Assembly (NCBI RefSeq): GCF_024346875.1
Contig: NZ_AP024872.1
Coordinates: 868,001-932,000 of the forward strand
Origin: Vibrio gallicus
GTDB lineage: Bacteria; Pseudomonadota; Gammaproteobacteria; Enterobacterales; Vibrionaceae
Reading direction: 5' to 3'
DNA length: 64,000 bases
Shown: piece after piece, positions 1 through 8,542 of the stretch
How positions within the stretch are numbered: position 1 is the first letter of the stretch
Layout of the letters: each line of letters starts with the position of its first letter
Notes under the pieces: generated by a model
Told to the model about the DNA's origin: nothing
Database searches by the model: none
What the model saw: only the letters and a program-made list of their open reading frames with translations
Made by a program: the position numbers and the translations under genes

Positions 1-332
1 GCACGTTAATGGTTGAGCCAACGGAATCGGAAGATCTTGAAGAGCTTAACCGCTTCTGTGATGCCATGATTGCAATTCGTAAAGAGATGAACAAGGTACG
101 TGACGGCGAATGGCCACTAGACAATAACCCGTTGGTTAACGCCCCACACACCCAAGTAGACCTTGCCCAAACCGATTGGAACCATCCGTATCCACGTGAA
201 TTAGGTGCATTCCCATCTAAGTCACAACGCAACTGGAAATATTGGCCAACCGTCAACCGCGTCGACAACGTCTACGGCGACCGCAACCTCATCTGCTCAT
301 GCCCGAGCATTGATGAGTATGTAGAAGAGTAG
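1..332 (+). CDS. gcvP: Glycine dehydrogenase (decarboxylating), P-protein, C-terminal end (partial)
   Basis: This is the last part of the PLP-dependent P-protein of the glycine cleavage system, which decarboxylates glycine and passes the aminomethyl group to the H-protein lipoyl arm in the cytosol. The reading frame is open to the left edge of the window (it reads Thr-Leu before the first Met), so the true start lies outside. The [11 protein letters not shown] segment, the [11 protein letters not shown] segment and the [20 protein letters not shown] tail are characteristic of bacterial GcvP C-termini. Two hairpins with T-runs follow the stop. The identification is firm; nothing can be said about the rest of the gcv operon from here. 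Confidence 0.96.
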   Translation, partial: TLMVEPTESEDLEELNRFCDAMIAIRKEMNKVRDGEWPLDNNPLVNAPHTQVDLAQTDWNHPYPRELGAFPSKSQRNWKYWPTVNRVDNVYGDRNLICSCPSIDEYVEE

Positions 333-389
333 ATGTGTTATTCATGCAGCAATGAGTAAGATACCTACCTGAGTTATGACCGAAAATAG

Positions 390-416
390 AAAGCGAACCT
401 AATGGTTCGCTTTTTT
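390..416 (+). terminator. Rho-independent terminator of gcvP
   Basis: An 8-bp stem AGCGAACC/GGTTCGCT with a TAAT loop is followed by six T. It lies 58 bases after the gcvP stop and is the expected end of that transcript. Confidence 0.85.
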
Positions 417-454
417 GTTGAAGCTTAGTAGTTAAAGGTATCGCGGAATTGCTT

Positions 455-480
455 GCCAAGCCTCGAAGACTTGGCTTTTT
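455..480 (+). terminator. Second terminator-like hairpin after gcvP
   Basis: GCCAAG and CTTGGC pair around a 9-base loop and are followed by five T. It is a back-up terminator in the same orientation as the first. The left side has no A-run, so it is unlikely to serve the convergent lyase gene. Confidence 0.6.
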
Positions 481-513
481 GATATCTGTTGCTTAGTTTA
501 TTTACTTCGATAG

Positions 514-1497
514 TTATTGGATAAGCTGCACTTCTCTTATCTTAAAGTCTGCGAAGTAAACCTCATCCTGATCTTGGTTTAGAAGCTCCTCAGATTTAAG
601 CGAACGATAGATACCCCATTTAGGTCTTACAAAGTTTCCATCGCGTCCATCTAATCCTGAACGCCACATTTCTATGTTGTTCTCGATAATTTCTATCATT
701 GGTTTAGATTCACCCAACGGAGTTAATGTCATGTATAGGCTGCCAGATTCGTTGTAATTGACTCTCACAAAGGCTTCTATCCACTGCCCTGCAATATCAC
801 GACTCCAATCTACGTCATCCATCTTTGTGGTATGAACCAAGGTGTTGTTCACTGTACCTGTACGGTCGTTGTTGTAATGAACATGCCTTACTTCAAGACC
901 ACTTTGATTGCTGCGTACGTTAGCAGTAAGTGTCAGTATCGGACTGCTTATATTCACAAACTCCTCACTATTTTTCTCGGCTACCGCCTTTAACTGGAAT
1001 AGATGAGTAAATTGTTTCGTTACCTTAAGGTCATTACCAATTTTAAATTTCCAGCTGTATTCAAAGGTTTTACCAAGGTAACCCTTTAATTTATCGGGCG
1101 ATTTATCATATGCCTTGATCTCGTTTCTTTGTCGGTCAATCCGCCCTTTATCACGGTCTCCATCTTCAAAGTGCATGATGAACTTAAAGTGATTGCCAAT
1201 GACTTCGTCGTATTCTTCAACGATATGTCTACCGCCATCGGGGTCGTTGTTTGAATAGAGATCTGGAGCCTCTATAGCACCTCGACCCAAGACACTCTCG
1301 ATCAAGTCATAGGTTTCCATGCCTTCAGGACCATCTGAATTAAGCTCTGTAGAGCTAATTACCCTATAGTGACCTGTTTCATCAATTGGCGGATTAATTA
1401 GCTGACTAGGATTACTTGATTCTGTAGAATTAACACTACTTCCTCCACAACCCGCCAAGACCAATACAATGGTACTAGCAACAATAGTTCTTAACAT
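514..1497 (-). CDS. Polysaccharide-lyase-like lipoprotein (jelly-roll fold)
   Basis: A 327-residue predicted lipoprotein: the signal peptide ends in the lipobox LAGC, followed by a Ser/Asn-rich linker. The body carries three blocks in the order expected for concanavalin-like (jelly-roll) polysaccharide lyases: an Arg-Asn-Glu strand (RQRNEIK, about residues 122-128), a THLFQLKA strand (about 164-171) and a lysine/tyrosine strand (PKWGIYRSL, about 293-301). These correspond in style to the RTELR, QIH and YFKAGIY blocks of PL7, but the wording differs, so PL7, PL13, PL20 or a related family cannot be separated by eye. A role in cutting uronate-containing (algal) polysaccharide is inferred from this and from the PL6 gene on the same strand beyond the transposase. 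The ribosome binding site before the ATG is weak. Function class probable; substrate uncertain. Confidence 0.65.
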   Translation of the reverse strand: MLRTIVASTIVLVLAGCGGSSVNSTESSNPSQLINPPIDETGHYRVISSTELNSDGPEGMETYDLIESVLGRGAIEAPDLYSNNDPDGGRHIVEEYDEVIGNHFKFIMHFEDGDRDKGRIDRQRNEIKAYDKSPDKLKGYLGKTFEYSWKFKIGNDLKVTKQFTHLFQLKAVAEKNSEEFVNISSPILTLTANVRSNQSGLEVRHVHYNNDRTGTVNNTLVHTTKMDDVDWSRDIAGQWIEAFVRVNYNESGSLYMTLTPLGESKPMIEIIENNIEMWRSGLDGRDGNFVRPKWGIYRSLKSEELLNQDQDEVYFADFKIREVQLIQ

Positions 1498-1856
1498 AAA
1501 GGCACTTCTAGTATTCTAAATAGACGCTAAAAATATCATCGCCAGCAATAAACTTGTCTTATCATATCTACAGATTGTTACATGCATTACATTTTGCACC
1601 CGTCATCTTATTTGAAAGTCGATCTATGTCTTATTAAATTTTTTAATCCTGGACACCCAATAATTCTAATTATCAAAACAATACTTAACCGCTACATGGT
1701 GAAGAGTAAGATAATGCGTTAAAATCGGATAAATGTTGATTAATACCGTGAAATTGACATTAAAATACGTAAATTAGCGAATTCAAGGCGTGGCGTATCG
1801 TTAGCTAGGCTAATTAATAAAGATGTGTGGTGGATATGAATAAATAGAGCGAGTGG
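1498..1856. other. Intergenic: lyase promoter region and left flank of the transposase element
   Basis: The first 150 bases are AT-rich and should hold the promoter of the leftward lyase gene. From about 1649 the sequence belongs to the mobile element; from 1722 it is almost identical to 21539 onward. No additional gene was seen. Confidence 0.6.
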
Positions 1857-2855
1857 TCAGTGCAAACATCGTCGCAGTTGGTTCTTTTTCGCTATCCATC
1901 GCCTACCTGTGTGCTCTGCAAATAACGCCAACTCATCCAGCGTACCAACAGCTCCTTGATAATCTTTGCCAAAATTACTGGCTAAGCTCATCCAAGTCTC
2001 TGTATCTAAGCCAAGTGAGTGCAGTAGTTTCGGGTGCGAAGCGACAATTGCACCGGGTTTGTCATTTCGAATAGTACGGCCACTCCAATCCACTAGTTCA
2101 ATATAATCGAGTAATGAATACGGAATGCCTCGCTGCTCGGACTCACTGGTATCGCCAACAAAACCAAATAATCCCTTCTTGTTACAAGGGGGCTCGCTTT
2201 GCTGTTCATCTTGATGTGACACTCCGTGAACACGCTCATAAACGGAGGTGTATTCAGACGCTTCGATACTGTCGTTGATGCCTGCGCGTATGGGGTTCAA
2301 ATCGACATAAGCCATGCACGTTAATAAGGCTTCTTCATCAAGTAACGCTTGAGACTTAAACCGCCCCTCCCAAAACCTTCCGGAGCAGTCATCTTCTGCG
2401 TTGGCTTTGCGTGCAATAAACTCATTTAAGCTACGCATAAACCATGAAATATCAATCAGGCGCTCTCGCCAATCATTGATGATACTAAGAGCCGCTTTAC
2501 TTTCAACTTCAGCGCAGGTTTGCTTTTTTAGCCAGCGCTGAACTAATACGGGAAGTGAGTACAACTGCCCCCATCTCCAACAGACCTCTTCATCACTAAG
2601 CTGTTGATTTAATTTCTCATCGACATGCAGCACAATGTGGTAATGATTTGACATCACCGCATAGGCGCAGATATCCATACTAAATACCGTCGACAAATAA
2701 TGCATCCGCTCAACCACCCATGCTCGGCGGTGCTCAAATGATTGCCCTGTATATTTATCGTCGCCACACAGATAGGCTCGACGAACACAACGCGAGATAC
2801 AATGGTAATAAGGGGTATCAGAAAGGGAGACTTGAGACTGTCGAGATTGGGTCAT
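1857..2855 (-). CDS. REP-associated tyrosine (Y1/IS200-like) transposase, copy 1
   Basis: A single-strand DNA transposase of the Y1 HUH family. From the chosen start it has 332 residues: the TPYYHCISR block at about 14-22, the HUH motif HYH at 71-73 in SNHYHIVL, and the nucleophile region MAYVDLNPIRAG with Tyr183. The YVDLNPIRAG wording is the hallmark of REP-associated transposases (RAYTs); the length is greater than that of a minimal IS200 enzyme because of a C-terminal extension. I chose the ATG at 2855 because GAGG precedes it at a good distance; the upstream ATG at 2909 has no such site and lies in the flanking repeat zone. It differs from copy 2 by 16 bases in the longer frame, only one changing a residue (Ser to Gly near the C-terminus). 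The gene appears intact. Confidence 0.9.
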   Translation of the reverse strand: MTQSRQSQVSLSDTPYYHCISRCVRRAYLCGDDKYTGQSFEHRRAWVVERMHYLSTVFSMDICAYAVMSNHYHIVLHVDEKLNQQLSDEEVCWRWGQLYSLPVLVQRWLKKQTCAEVESKAALSIINDWRERLIDISWFMRSLNEFIARKANAEDDCSGRFWEGRFKSQALLDEEALLTCMAYVDLNPIRAGINDSIEASEYTSVYERVHGVSHQDEQQSEPPCNKKGLFGFVGDTSESEQRGIPYSLLDYIELVDWSGRTIRNDKPGAIVASHPKLLHSLGLDTETWMSLASNFGKDYQGAVGTLDELALFAEHTGRRWIAKKNQLRRCLH

Positions 2856-2925
2856 AACAACTACCTCTAAGATGCACTGTGTATCATTTAAGGTTAGTTG
2901 TGGGACCAAGAGGCGTCAATATTTA

Positions 2926-2967
2926 TGGGTGTCCACTAATTTTCTACTATGGGTGTCCACTAATTTT
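2926..2967. repeat. Paired TGGGTGTCC direct repeats at the element end
   Basis: Two copies of TGGGTGTCCACTAATTTT occur 24 bases apart (2926 and 2950). The same pair, in slightly diverged form, ends copy 2 (22743 and 22768). They are the likely transposase recognition sequence. Confidence 0.7.
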
Positions 2968-2993
2968 GTTTCTATTTTGGTAAGCGTAAAAAC

Positions 2994-3041
2994 AAAAGCG
3001 GGCCATTCACTTCCTACTTTCGTAAAAAGTGAATGGCCCGC
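2994..3041 (-). terminator. Terminator of the PL6 lyase gene
   Basis: A perfect 15-bp stem (2998-3012 with 3027-3041, starting GCGGGCCATTCACTT) is followed on the minus strand by a T-run (the AAAA at 2994-2997). It sits 22 bases past the stop of the leftward gene. Confidence 0.88.
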
Positions 3042-3062
3042 CTTAATATTTAAATAGTTCTA

Positions 3063-4631
3063 CTATTTGAATACGATTGAAGAACCAACCATATCTTCAG
3101 TTAGTACGGTTAGGTTAGTTGCACCCACTGTACCTACCGCTTTGATCAAGCCTTGCTCGTCTCTTTCCATCGCAGGAGCTTCGGTTGAGATCCCTGATGG
3201 CAGTGGCTCAAGGCCTTCAATCTGACCGTAGAAGATGTTGTTCACATATTCAGATCCGACCATTTGGAATTTCTCGCCTTCAAACTGTCTGAACGCGTTA
3301 GTACCTTGGTTCGCAGCGATTGATAAGTTGTTTTCAAATAATGTATCAACAGCTGGGAAGATAGTCTCAACACGAGCATCGTTGGTTAGGCTCACGCGGT
3401 GAACAGCATTACTAGCAAAGATGCCTTGCGTGTTATTTACTAAAGTATTGTTCTTAACAATGACATCTTTAGGCGTCCACTGCTTTTGTAGCGTTTTACC
3501 CTCTGTAGAGTCCTTGCTTAGCACCTCACCCTTAGCAACATCAATAATACCGGTATTTAGAACAAGGGCACCTCTGTAGGTTCCTTTTCCTAGCGTTCCT
3601 TCGATGTAGTTGTTTTCAATCAAATGATTCTCATCATAAATTCTGATACCGCCAGAGTTAGCCGTATTGCCAGGCAAGATAACGTTGTTTGTCACGACGT
3701 TATTATGACCATGTCTTAGAGAGATCATTGAAGTACTGTTTTTGATGGTATTTCCATCAAATGTAATGCCACTTGCTTTAACTGAGATTAACTCAATTTC
3801 ACCAGAGCCATTTTTGCCGACGTAACCACTGATGTTGTCAAAGTAGTTATTTCTTACAATGCTTTGAGAGTCAAAGAGTGAGTTGTGGCTATCACCAACG
3901 CGAATCGCTTGTCTATCGTTACGGTTTGTTCTCACCATTTTAGGGTCAGAATTCTCGATAAGTTCGATATCTAAAGCAGTTAAGTCTTTGAATATGTTAC
4001 CTTCAATCAATGTTTTTTCTAGCTTGTCTGAAGTTGCAACCACAAGCATAGCGCCACGCTTGTACTTACCTTCAAAGGTATTATTGGTGATCTTATTATT
4101 CTCTCCGCCAACAGTTACCCATCGGATGTTAGGGTATTTACCCTTCGCGTCTGCAACGTATTCGTAGTCATTGAACTTGTAGATCACAGAGTTGTTCAGC
4201 GTATTGTTTTTACCGAAGATCCCAAACACACCCATGATGTTTGCATCATGACTTTTTGTGCTTAAGGTCGCGCCACCGTCAGTAAATACCAAGCTTTCAA
4301 TAAGGTTGTTGTTACCCTTAATCAAGAACTGAGTCGAACCATTAAAAATAACCGTACCTGGCTGTTCAGCTTTAATAGTCACGTTGTTCGCGTTTAAAGT
4401 AACGCTGCCTAAATCTTTATAACGACCCGCTTTAATGCTGATTACATCGCCATCTTGAGCATTAACAATACTTTCTCGTAGCTCTACAACCTGTTGCATC
4501 GAAGCCATCGCAACACCTTGGCCTGCCATGATAAATGTTGGCTGAGTAGCTGGCACGGTACTTCCTTGATTTGAAGTACATCCCGCCAATAGTAGTGAAC
4601 CTGCGATTAATAGAATTGGTGACTTTTTCAT
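3063..4631 (-). CDS. PL6-family alginate lyase / chondroitinase-B-like lipoprotein
   Basis: A 522-residue outer-membrane or periplasmic lipoprotein (lipobox LAGC ending at residue 18) with a right-handed parallel beta-helix of the polysaccharide lyase 6 family. The many NNxI/NN turns (TNNTFEG, NNYFDN, GNTIKN, NNVILPG) are beta-helix rungs. The catalytic pair of PL6 is visible: Lys285 in ELISVKAS and Arg306 in ISLRHGH; in the family these abstract the C5 proton in beta-elimination, with calcium often bound nearby. Length fits a single-domain PL6 enzyme. Substrate is probably alginate (mannuronate or MG blocks), the usual PL6 substrate in marine Vibrio, but dermatan cannot be excluded from sequence. 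AAAGAGAT precedes the ATG. It forms a pair with the lyase at 514-1497, split by the transposase. Confidence 0.87.
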   Translation of the reverse strand: MKKSPILLIAGSLLLAGCTSNQGSTVPATQPTFIMAGQGVAMASMQQVVELRESIVNAQDGDVISIKAGRYKDLGSVTLNANNVTIKAEQPGTVIFNGSTQFLIKGNNNLIESLVFTDGGATLSTKSHDANIMGVFGIFGKNNTLNNSVIYKFNDYEYVADAKGKYPNIRWVTVGGENNKITNNTFEGKYKRGAMLVVATSDKLEKTLIEGNIFKDLTALDIELIENSDPKMVRTNRNDRQAIRVGDSHNSLFDSQSIVRNNYFDNISGYVGKNGSGEIELISVKASGITFDGNTIKNSTSMISLRHGHNNVVTNNVILPGNTANSGGIRIYDENHLIENNYIEGTLGKGTYRGALVLNTGIIDVAKGEVLSKDSTEGKTLQKQWTPKDVIVKNNTLVNNTQGIFASNAVHRVSLTNDARVETIFPAVDTLFENNLSIAANQGTNAFRQFEGEKFQMVGSEYVNNIFYGQIEGLEPLPSGISTEAPAMERDEQGLIKAVGTVGATNLTVLTEDMVGSSIVFK

Positions 4632-5117
4632 AAGTATCTCTTTAAAAGGGTATTTCCGTTGAGCGCAAGATTAGCAATAGGATGCATATCTAGAAAATTG
4701 CTTTTACCCAGTAATGTCTACTCACACCAAGCTAATTTATTAATTTGTGGACACCTTCAAATAATTTAATAACACAAATAAATCAAGGTAACATTGGCTT
4801 GAAAAAGATAAGGTATCGCGTTATTAAAAGTGAGATACACCTTGTGTACGCCATCGAAAAATTCATTAAATGAATAAACATCAAACCACTGATTTAATTA
4901 CATTAATTATAGATATAAAAGTAAATACTGATGTAAGTTTCGAGAATAATAGCTAGCCACATACACATATAAACCAACATTAAAATCCCAGCCACTCCGC
5001 TTAATTGTAATATTATATTTCTACAACTAAGGGGTTTAGTATAATTCGCGGAGCGACTCGGGTCATATCTGTTCCAACACTCAATTTGATCTAACAAAGT
5101 TAACCAATTCGGTATCC
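4632..5117. other. AT-rich intergenic region upstream of the PL6 lyase
   Basis: This stretch holds the leftward promoter region of the PL6 gene and the tail of the serine hydrolase transcript. At 4741-4755 there is TAATTTGTGGACACC, a degenerate single copy of the inverse of the transposase end repeat. A 64-codon minus ORF (4903-5097) is low-complexity and has no convincing start site, so I do not call it a gene. Confidence 0.5.
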
Positions 5118-6428
5118 CTAATCCACATAGTGATTGGCAATCGCTTCAAACGCCGCCAAACGCGGTAAATTGGTCGTTCTTGCTGCATTTGACGCTGATT
5201 CAGATGATGAGAATGTCGCCACGACTAGGTTCTGTTGCTGATTAACATATAAATGCTGACCAAAAATACCTCTGAATGTCGCAATACCTTTCTCACTATC
5301 ATGTATCCATAGGTAGTTTTTATAACCCTCTAGCCACTGGTCATAAACACCTGAGTCTCTATCCTTATATACACTTCGCTCCATATGTTTTCTTTCATCA
5401 TCCGTTAGCTTGAAGGTATCGTCTAACCACGCTTTAGAGAACACCTGATGGCCGTTGAATTTACCATCATTAGCAATCGCGACACCCACGCGAGCAAAGT
5501 CTTTTAAAGTCGTGGTAAAACCACCTGTCGCCACTGGCGTGAACGTCATATCAGCCATAAAACTCGCGTCATGTTCTACCCCGAGCTTGTACCAAATATT
5601 TTCAGCAATGAACTCATGCAAAGGCTTCCCTGATACTTCAGCAATAAGCCAACCGGCAATATCAACATTTGGAGAATGGTACTCAAATTGATGGTTCACA
5701 CTTAATCCTGAATTGTGTTGGAACTCAGATGCGAACTGATACAAGCCTCTTGGGGTCGCGTCTTTCTTGGGATCAAGCTGCATAAGATCATAGGACGGAA
5801 CCAAACCGATGCGTCGAAAATATTCATAATGAACACTACCAGGTGTAATATTTGCGTAATCCTCGCTGTAATCAAGCGCGGTTGTCATATTCAGTATGGT
5901 GCGAACCTTTTGTTTACCAAAATAACTGCCCTTCAACTGTTCAATATAACTGTCTACAGTGTGCTCAGGGTCAAGTTTACCCTGTTCAACAAGAATTCCA
6001 ATTGCCTGTCCAACGAGTGACTTGGTACTTGACGCCCAAAGGTGCTGTTTTTTAGCACTAAAGGTACCGAAGTATTGTTCATGCACTATATGCCCGTCTT
6101 TAATGATGACATAACCATCAGTGCGGTCATTTACCATAGCCTCGTTGACAGTGAATTTCTCTCCACCATATTCAAAGGTTAGTCTAGCTATATTGCTATC
6201 GAGATTCTCCGGTAACACTGCGACATTCCCATCACGTGGCACCACTAGGCTGGGGTGGATACCGACATTCTGGAATGACCAATGATTATGGTCAGGGTGC
6301 ATCCAATTACTAAGTGTTACTTGGTCTTTTGCTTGGGTAAAGGGCGAATACATCGCTTTGGCTTGTTCGTTGGCAGACACCATAGCTGCTGACATAGATG
6401 TAATAACCGCAAGTAATTTTAGCTTCAT
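5118..6428 (-). CDS. Secreted serine hydrolase, class C beta-lactamase-like fold
   Basis: A 436-residue protein with a signal peptide (MKLKLLAVITSMSAAMVSA) and the penicillin-binding/beta-lactamase (PF00144) fold. The nucleophile motif SxxK is SSTK at 133-136 (Ser133, Lys136), and Tyr250 in EYHSPN is the probable second catalytic residue. Wording such as WASSTKSLVGQAIG and DIAGWLIAEVSG is closer to the 6-aminohexanoate-dimer hydrolase/esterase branch than to true AmpC, so an esterase or amidase in the periplasm is more likely than antibiotic resistance. A LysR gene is transcribed divergently from 6576 and probably regulates it. Natural substrate unknown. Confidence 0.85.
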   Translation of the reverse strand: MKLKLLAVITSMSAAMVSANEQAKAMYSPFTQAKDQVTLSNWMHPDHNHWSFQNVGIHPSLVVPRDGNVAVLPENLDSNIARLTFEYGGEKFTVNEAMVNDRTDGYVIIKDGHIVHEQYFGTFSAKKQHLWASSTKSLVGQAIGILVEQGKLDPEHTVDSYIEQLKGSYFGKQKVRTILNMTTALDYSEDYANITPGSVHYEYFRRIGLVPSYDLMQLDPKKDATPRGLYQFASEFQHNSGLSVNHQFEYHSPNVDIAGWLIAEVSGKPLHEFIAENIWYKLGVEHDASFMADMTFTPVATGGFTTTLKDFARVGVAIANDGKFNGHQVFSKAWLDDTFKLTDDERKHMERSVYKDRDSGVYDQWLEGYKNYLWIHDSEKGIATFRGIFGQHLYVNQQQNLVVATFSSSESASNAARTTNLPRLAAFEAIANHYVD

Positions 6429-6532
6429 AAGCCCTCACTGAGTTTTCATTTTAAAGGAGAAGATTAAGACCTAATAAGTAACCTTCTCTGCACATTTGTA
6501 TATATAGTAAGCTTGCATAGGCATACACACGA

Positions 6533-6545
6533 ATCCATAATGGAT
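6533..6545. promoter_or_regulatory. Possible LysR-type operator between hydrolase and lysR
   Basis: The 13-bp palindrome ATCCAT-A-ATGGAT lies in the 147-base divergent intergenic region, 30 bases before the lysR ATG. LysR proteins bind short interrupted dyads of this kind in such positions, but no consensus for this regulator is known to me. Confidence 0.35.
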
Positions 6546-6575
6546 GGGTAACACGTACAAATATGAAGGAAAAAC

Positions 6576-7475
6576 ATGATTACTTTTGAGCAATTATCGT
6601 GCTTTACAGCGGTCTATGAATGTAGCAGCTATAGTAAAGCCGCTAGGAAGGTAAATAAAACCAGAGCAACTGTGCGAGAAAGGGTTAAAGCCCTTGAGGA
6701 TGTGTTGGGGTTTGAGTTATTTGAGATCCACGGCAAAACCCTAACCCCAACTAGCAGTGCTCAGCATTTGTACTCAAGAGCAGAGAACCTTACTCGGCAA
6801 TCAAAAGAATTCTACACAGTTGCACTGTCCACCTTCGAAACTTCCATAACCTCAGTAGTTCTTCACCACGATGACTTAGTACCACTTAGCTTACTATCGA
6901 GCATTGACGATGCCATTGAACGTGAGTTTCCAAACATAGCCATTAACTGGCTTCAAAGAGACCGAGAAGCTAGCCTTAAGGACATTGAGTCAGGTGAGGC
7001 ACTATTCTCTGTGATGCCGACAACAGGCAAGATCTACCCAAGCACTAAAGTTGCTATGACCAATTTAGGGACATATCAATACGCGGCTTATACTGCTACC
7101 GATTCTACGATTTCGCGTGAAGTCATCGACCTTAACGACCTAACCACCGAGGATTTATTACTCACAGAGAACTCAGCATTGAATAACATGAGGTATGCGG
7201 ATATCAGCAATCGCAAGCATCTCGTATCGAACAACGACATGCTACTCCACAAGATTCAAAAGAAAGGCTGGACGTTGTTAAGCACGGCAAACGCACACCA
7301 CCTAGTTAGCGCAGGGAAACTAAGAAGAATTAGGATCAGTGAGTCACTTGGTACACTAAGACACGAAATGGTGTTGTTCTACCCATTGCATTCAGAACTG
7401 GACCCAAACCGAAGTCGAATCATCAAAATCGCAAAAGAGTGCGCGGAACAGTTCTCGCATAGCCTTTATGCGTAA
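6576..7475 (+). CDS. LysR-family transcriptional regulator
   Basis: A 299-residue regulator with an N-terminal winged helix-turn-helix (FEQLSCFTAVYECSSYSKAA through LEDVLGFELFE, residues 4-56) and a C-terminal substrate-binding-like sensor domain. The recognition helix is unusual in reading NKTRATVRERVKALE rather than the common TQPAVSRQIKALE. It is divergent from the serine hydrolase at 5118-6428, the usual LysR arrangement, so that gene is its likely target. Ligand unknown. Confidence 0.85.
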   Translation: MITFEQLSCFTAVYECSSYSKAARKVNKTRATVRERVKALEDVLGFELFEIHGKTLTPTSSAQHLYSRAENLTRQSKEFYTVALSTFETSITSVVLHHDDLVPLSLLSSIDDAIEREFPNIAINWLQRDREASLKDIESGEALFSVMPTTGKIYPSTKVAMTNLGTYQYAAYTATDSTISREVIDLNDLTTEDLLLTENSALNNMRYADISNRKHLVSNNDMLLHKIQKKGWTLLSTANAHHLVSAGKLRRIRISESLGTLRHEMVLFYPLHSELDPNRSRIIKIAKECAEQFSHSLYA

Positions 7476-7505
7476 GAGCTGATTCGCGGGGCTTATAGAA
7501 AATAA

Positions 7506-7537
7506 AGGGACAGACTAAGGTGCACCCTGCTGTCCCT
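7506..7537. terminator. GGGACAG hairpin between convergent lysR and ldhA
   Basis: AGGGACAG (7506-7513) pairs with CTGTCCCT (7530-7537) around a 16-base loop containing GGTGCACC. It lies between two convergent stops and could end both transcripts, although T-runs are poor. It also resembles the other GGGACA palindromes of this window. Confidence 0.5.
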
Positions 7538-7552
7538 AAACTTGATTATGGT

Positions 7553-8542
7553 TTAAAGAAAATTAGCAGTGCTTTTACTCACGCTAAAGTTGTCAATGTT
7601 ATCTAGCGTGGTAGAGGCGATGCTTTTCAAGGCATCCACAGTTAAAAAAGCTTGATGCCCAGTAAATATGACATTGTGGCAAGAAGATAAGCGACGAAAC
7701 ACATCATCAACAATCACGTCATTGGATTTATCTTTAAAAAACAGCTCTTTCTCCGCCTCATACACATCTAACCCCAAGGCGCCTATTTTGCCGTGCTTCA
7801 AGGCTTCTATCGCCGCATTGGAATTAACAAGTTCTCCGCGACTGGTGTTGATGATCATCACCCCATCTTTCATCTTATTAAATGCCGCTTCATCAAGCAG
7901 ATGAAAATTCTCTTTTGTCATCGGACAATGCAAAGAAATCACATCCGACTGTTTAAAGAGTGTATCTAAATCGCAATAAATAACACCTAACTCCTTTGCC
8001 ACATCACTAGGATATGGGTCATAGCACAATATATTCATCCCTAAACCTTTTAGGATTCTCATTGTTGCAAGCCCAATTTTCCCAGTGCCTATGATACCAG
8101 CGGTGCGTCCATGAAAGTTAAAACCGACTAGGCCTTCCAAAGAAAAGTTAGCATCACGAGTTCGTTGATAAGCCTTATGGAAGCGCCTATTTAGGGTCAT
8201 CATTAAACCTACTGCATGCTCAGCAATTGCCTCTGGCGAATAAGCGGGAACACGAGCAACTTGAATTCCTAACTCTTTAGCTGCATCAAGGTCAACATTG
8301 TTAAACCCAGCACAACGCATGGCAACCATCTTCACGCCACGTATAGCAAGTTGCTCCAAAACTGGCTTCGACAAATCATCGTTCACAAAAGCACAAACCA
8401 CTTCGCAACCTTTTGCTAATTTGGCTGTTTTATCGGTCAACTGAAAATCAAAAAAATGGTATTGATAATTACGGTCAGCCTTGGCTGCTTTGAAAGCTTG
8501 TTCATCATAAGATTTGGTACTGAAAAACGCTATATTGATCAT
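7553..8542 (-). CDS. ldhA: Fermentative D-lactate dehydrogenase (NADH)
   Basis: A cytosolic D-2-hydroxyacid dehydrogenase that reduces pyruvate to D-lactate with NADH during anaerobic growth. It has 329 residues, the same length as E. coli LdhA, and aligns along its full length by eye. Visible key parts are the Rossmann motif GTGKIG (152-157), Arg235 in NTSRGEL for substrate carboxylate binding, Glu264 in the YEAEKELFF segment and the acid/base His296 in GHQAFLT. It is monocistronic, convergent with the upstream lysR gene. It makes D-lactate, whereas the dld-type gene at 43874-46690 oxidises it back, so both directions are encoded in the window. Confidence 0.96.
   Translation of the reverse strand: MINIAFFSTKSYDEQAFKAAKADRNYQYHFFDFQLTDKTAKLAKGCEVVCAFVNDDLSKPVLEQLAIRGVKMVAMRCAGFNNVDLDAAKELGIQVARVPAYSPEAIAEHAVGLMMTLNRRFHKAYQRTRDANFSLEGLVGFNFHGRTAGIIGTGKIGLATMRILKGLGMNILCYDPYPSDVAKELGVIYCDLDTLFKQSDVISLHCPMTKENFHLLDEAAFNKMKDGVMIINTSRGELVNSNAAIEALKHGKIGALGLDVYEAEKELFFKDKSNDVIVDDVFRRLSSCHNVIFTGHQAFLTVDALKSIASTTLDNIDNFSVSKSTANFL

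Larger units (their letters stand above)
1649..2967 (-). mobile_element. REP-associated tyrosine transposase element, copy 1
   Basis: The element is bounded by an outward GGACACCCA at 1651-1659 on the left and by two copies of its inverse TGGGTGTCC on the right (2926-2934 and 2950-2958), each followed by a short ctaatttt. It encloses a Y1-type transposase gene. The copy at 21469-22786 is nearly identical from 1722 to about 2945 (offset 19817), while the outermost left 70 bases are only loosely alike. Exact ends are inferred from the repeats; no target duplication was established. Confidence 0.75.

Noticed and set aside
2872..3057. A plus-strand frame across the element end repeats
   Set aside because: It only translates the TGGGTGTCC repeat and terminator stem (the repeated WVSTNF reflects the DNA repeat).
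4903..5097. A 64-codon minus-strand frame with a hydrophobic tail
   Set aside because: No ribosome binding site, low-complexity Ile/Tyr-rich end, and it sits in an AT-rich spacer; more likely a chance frame.
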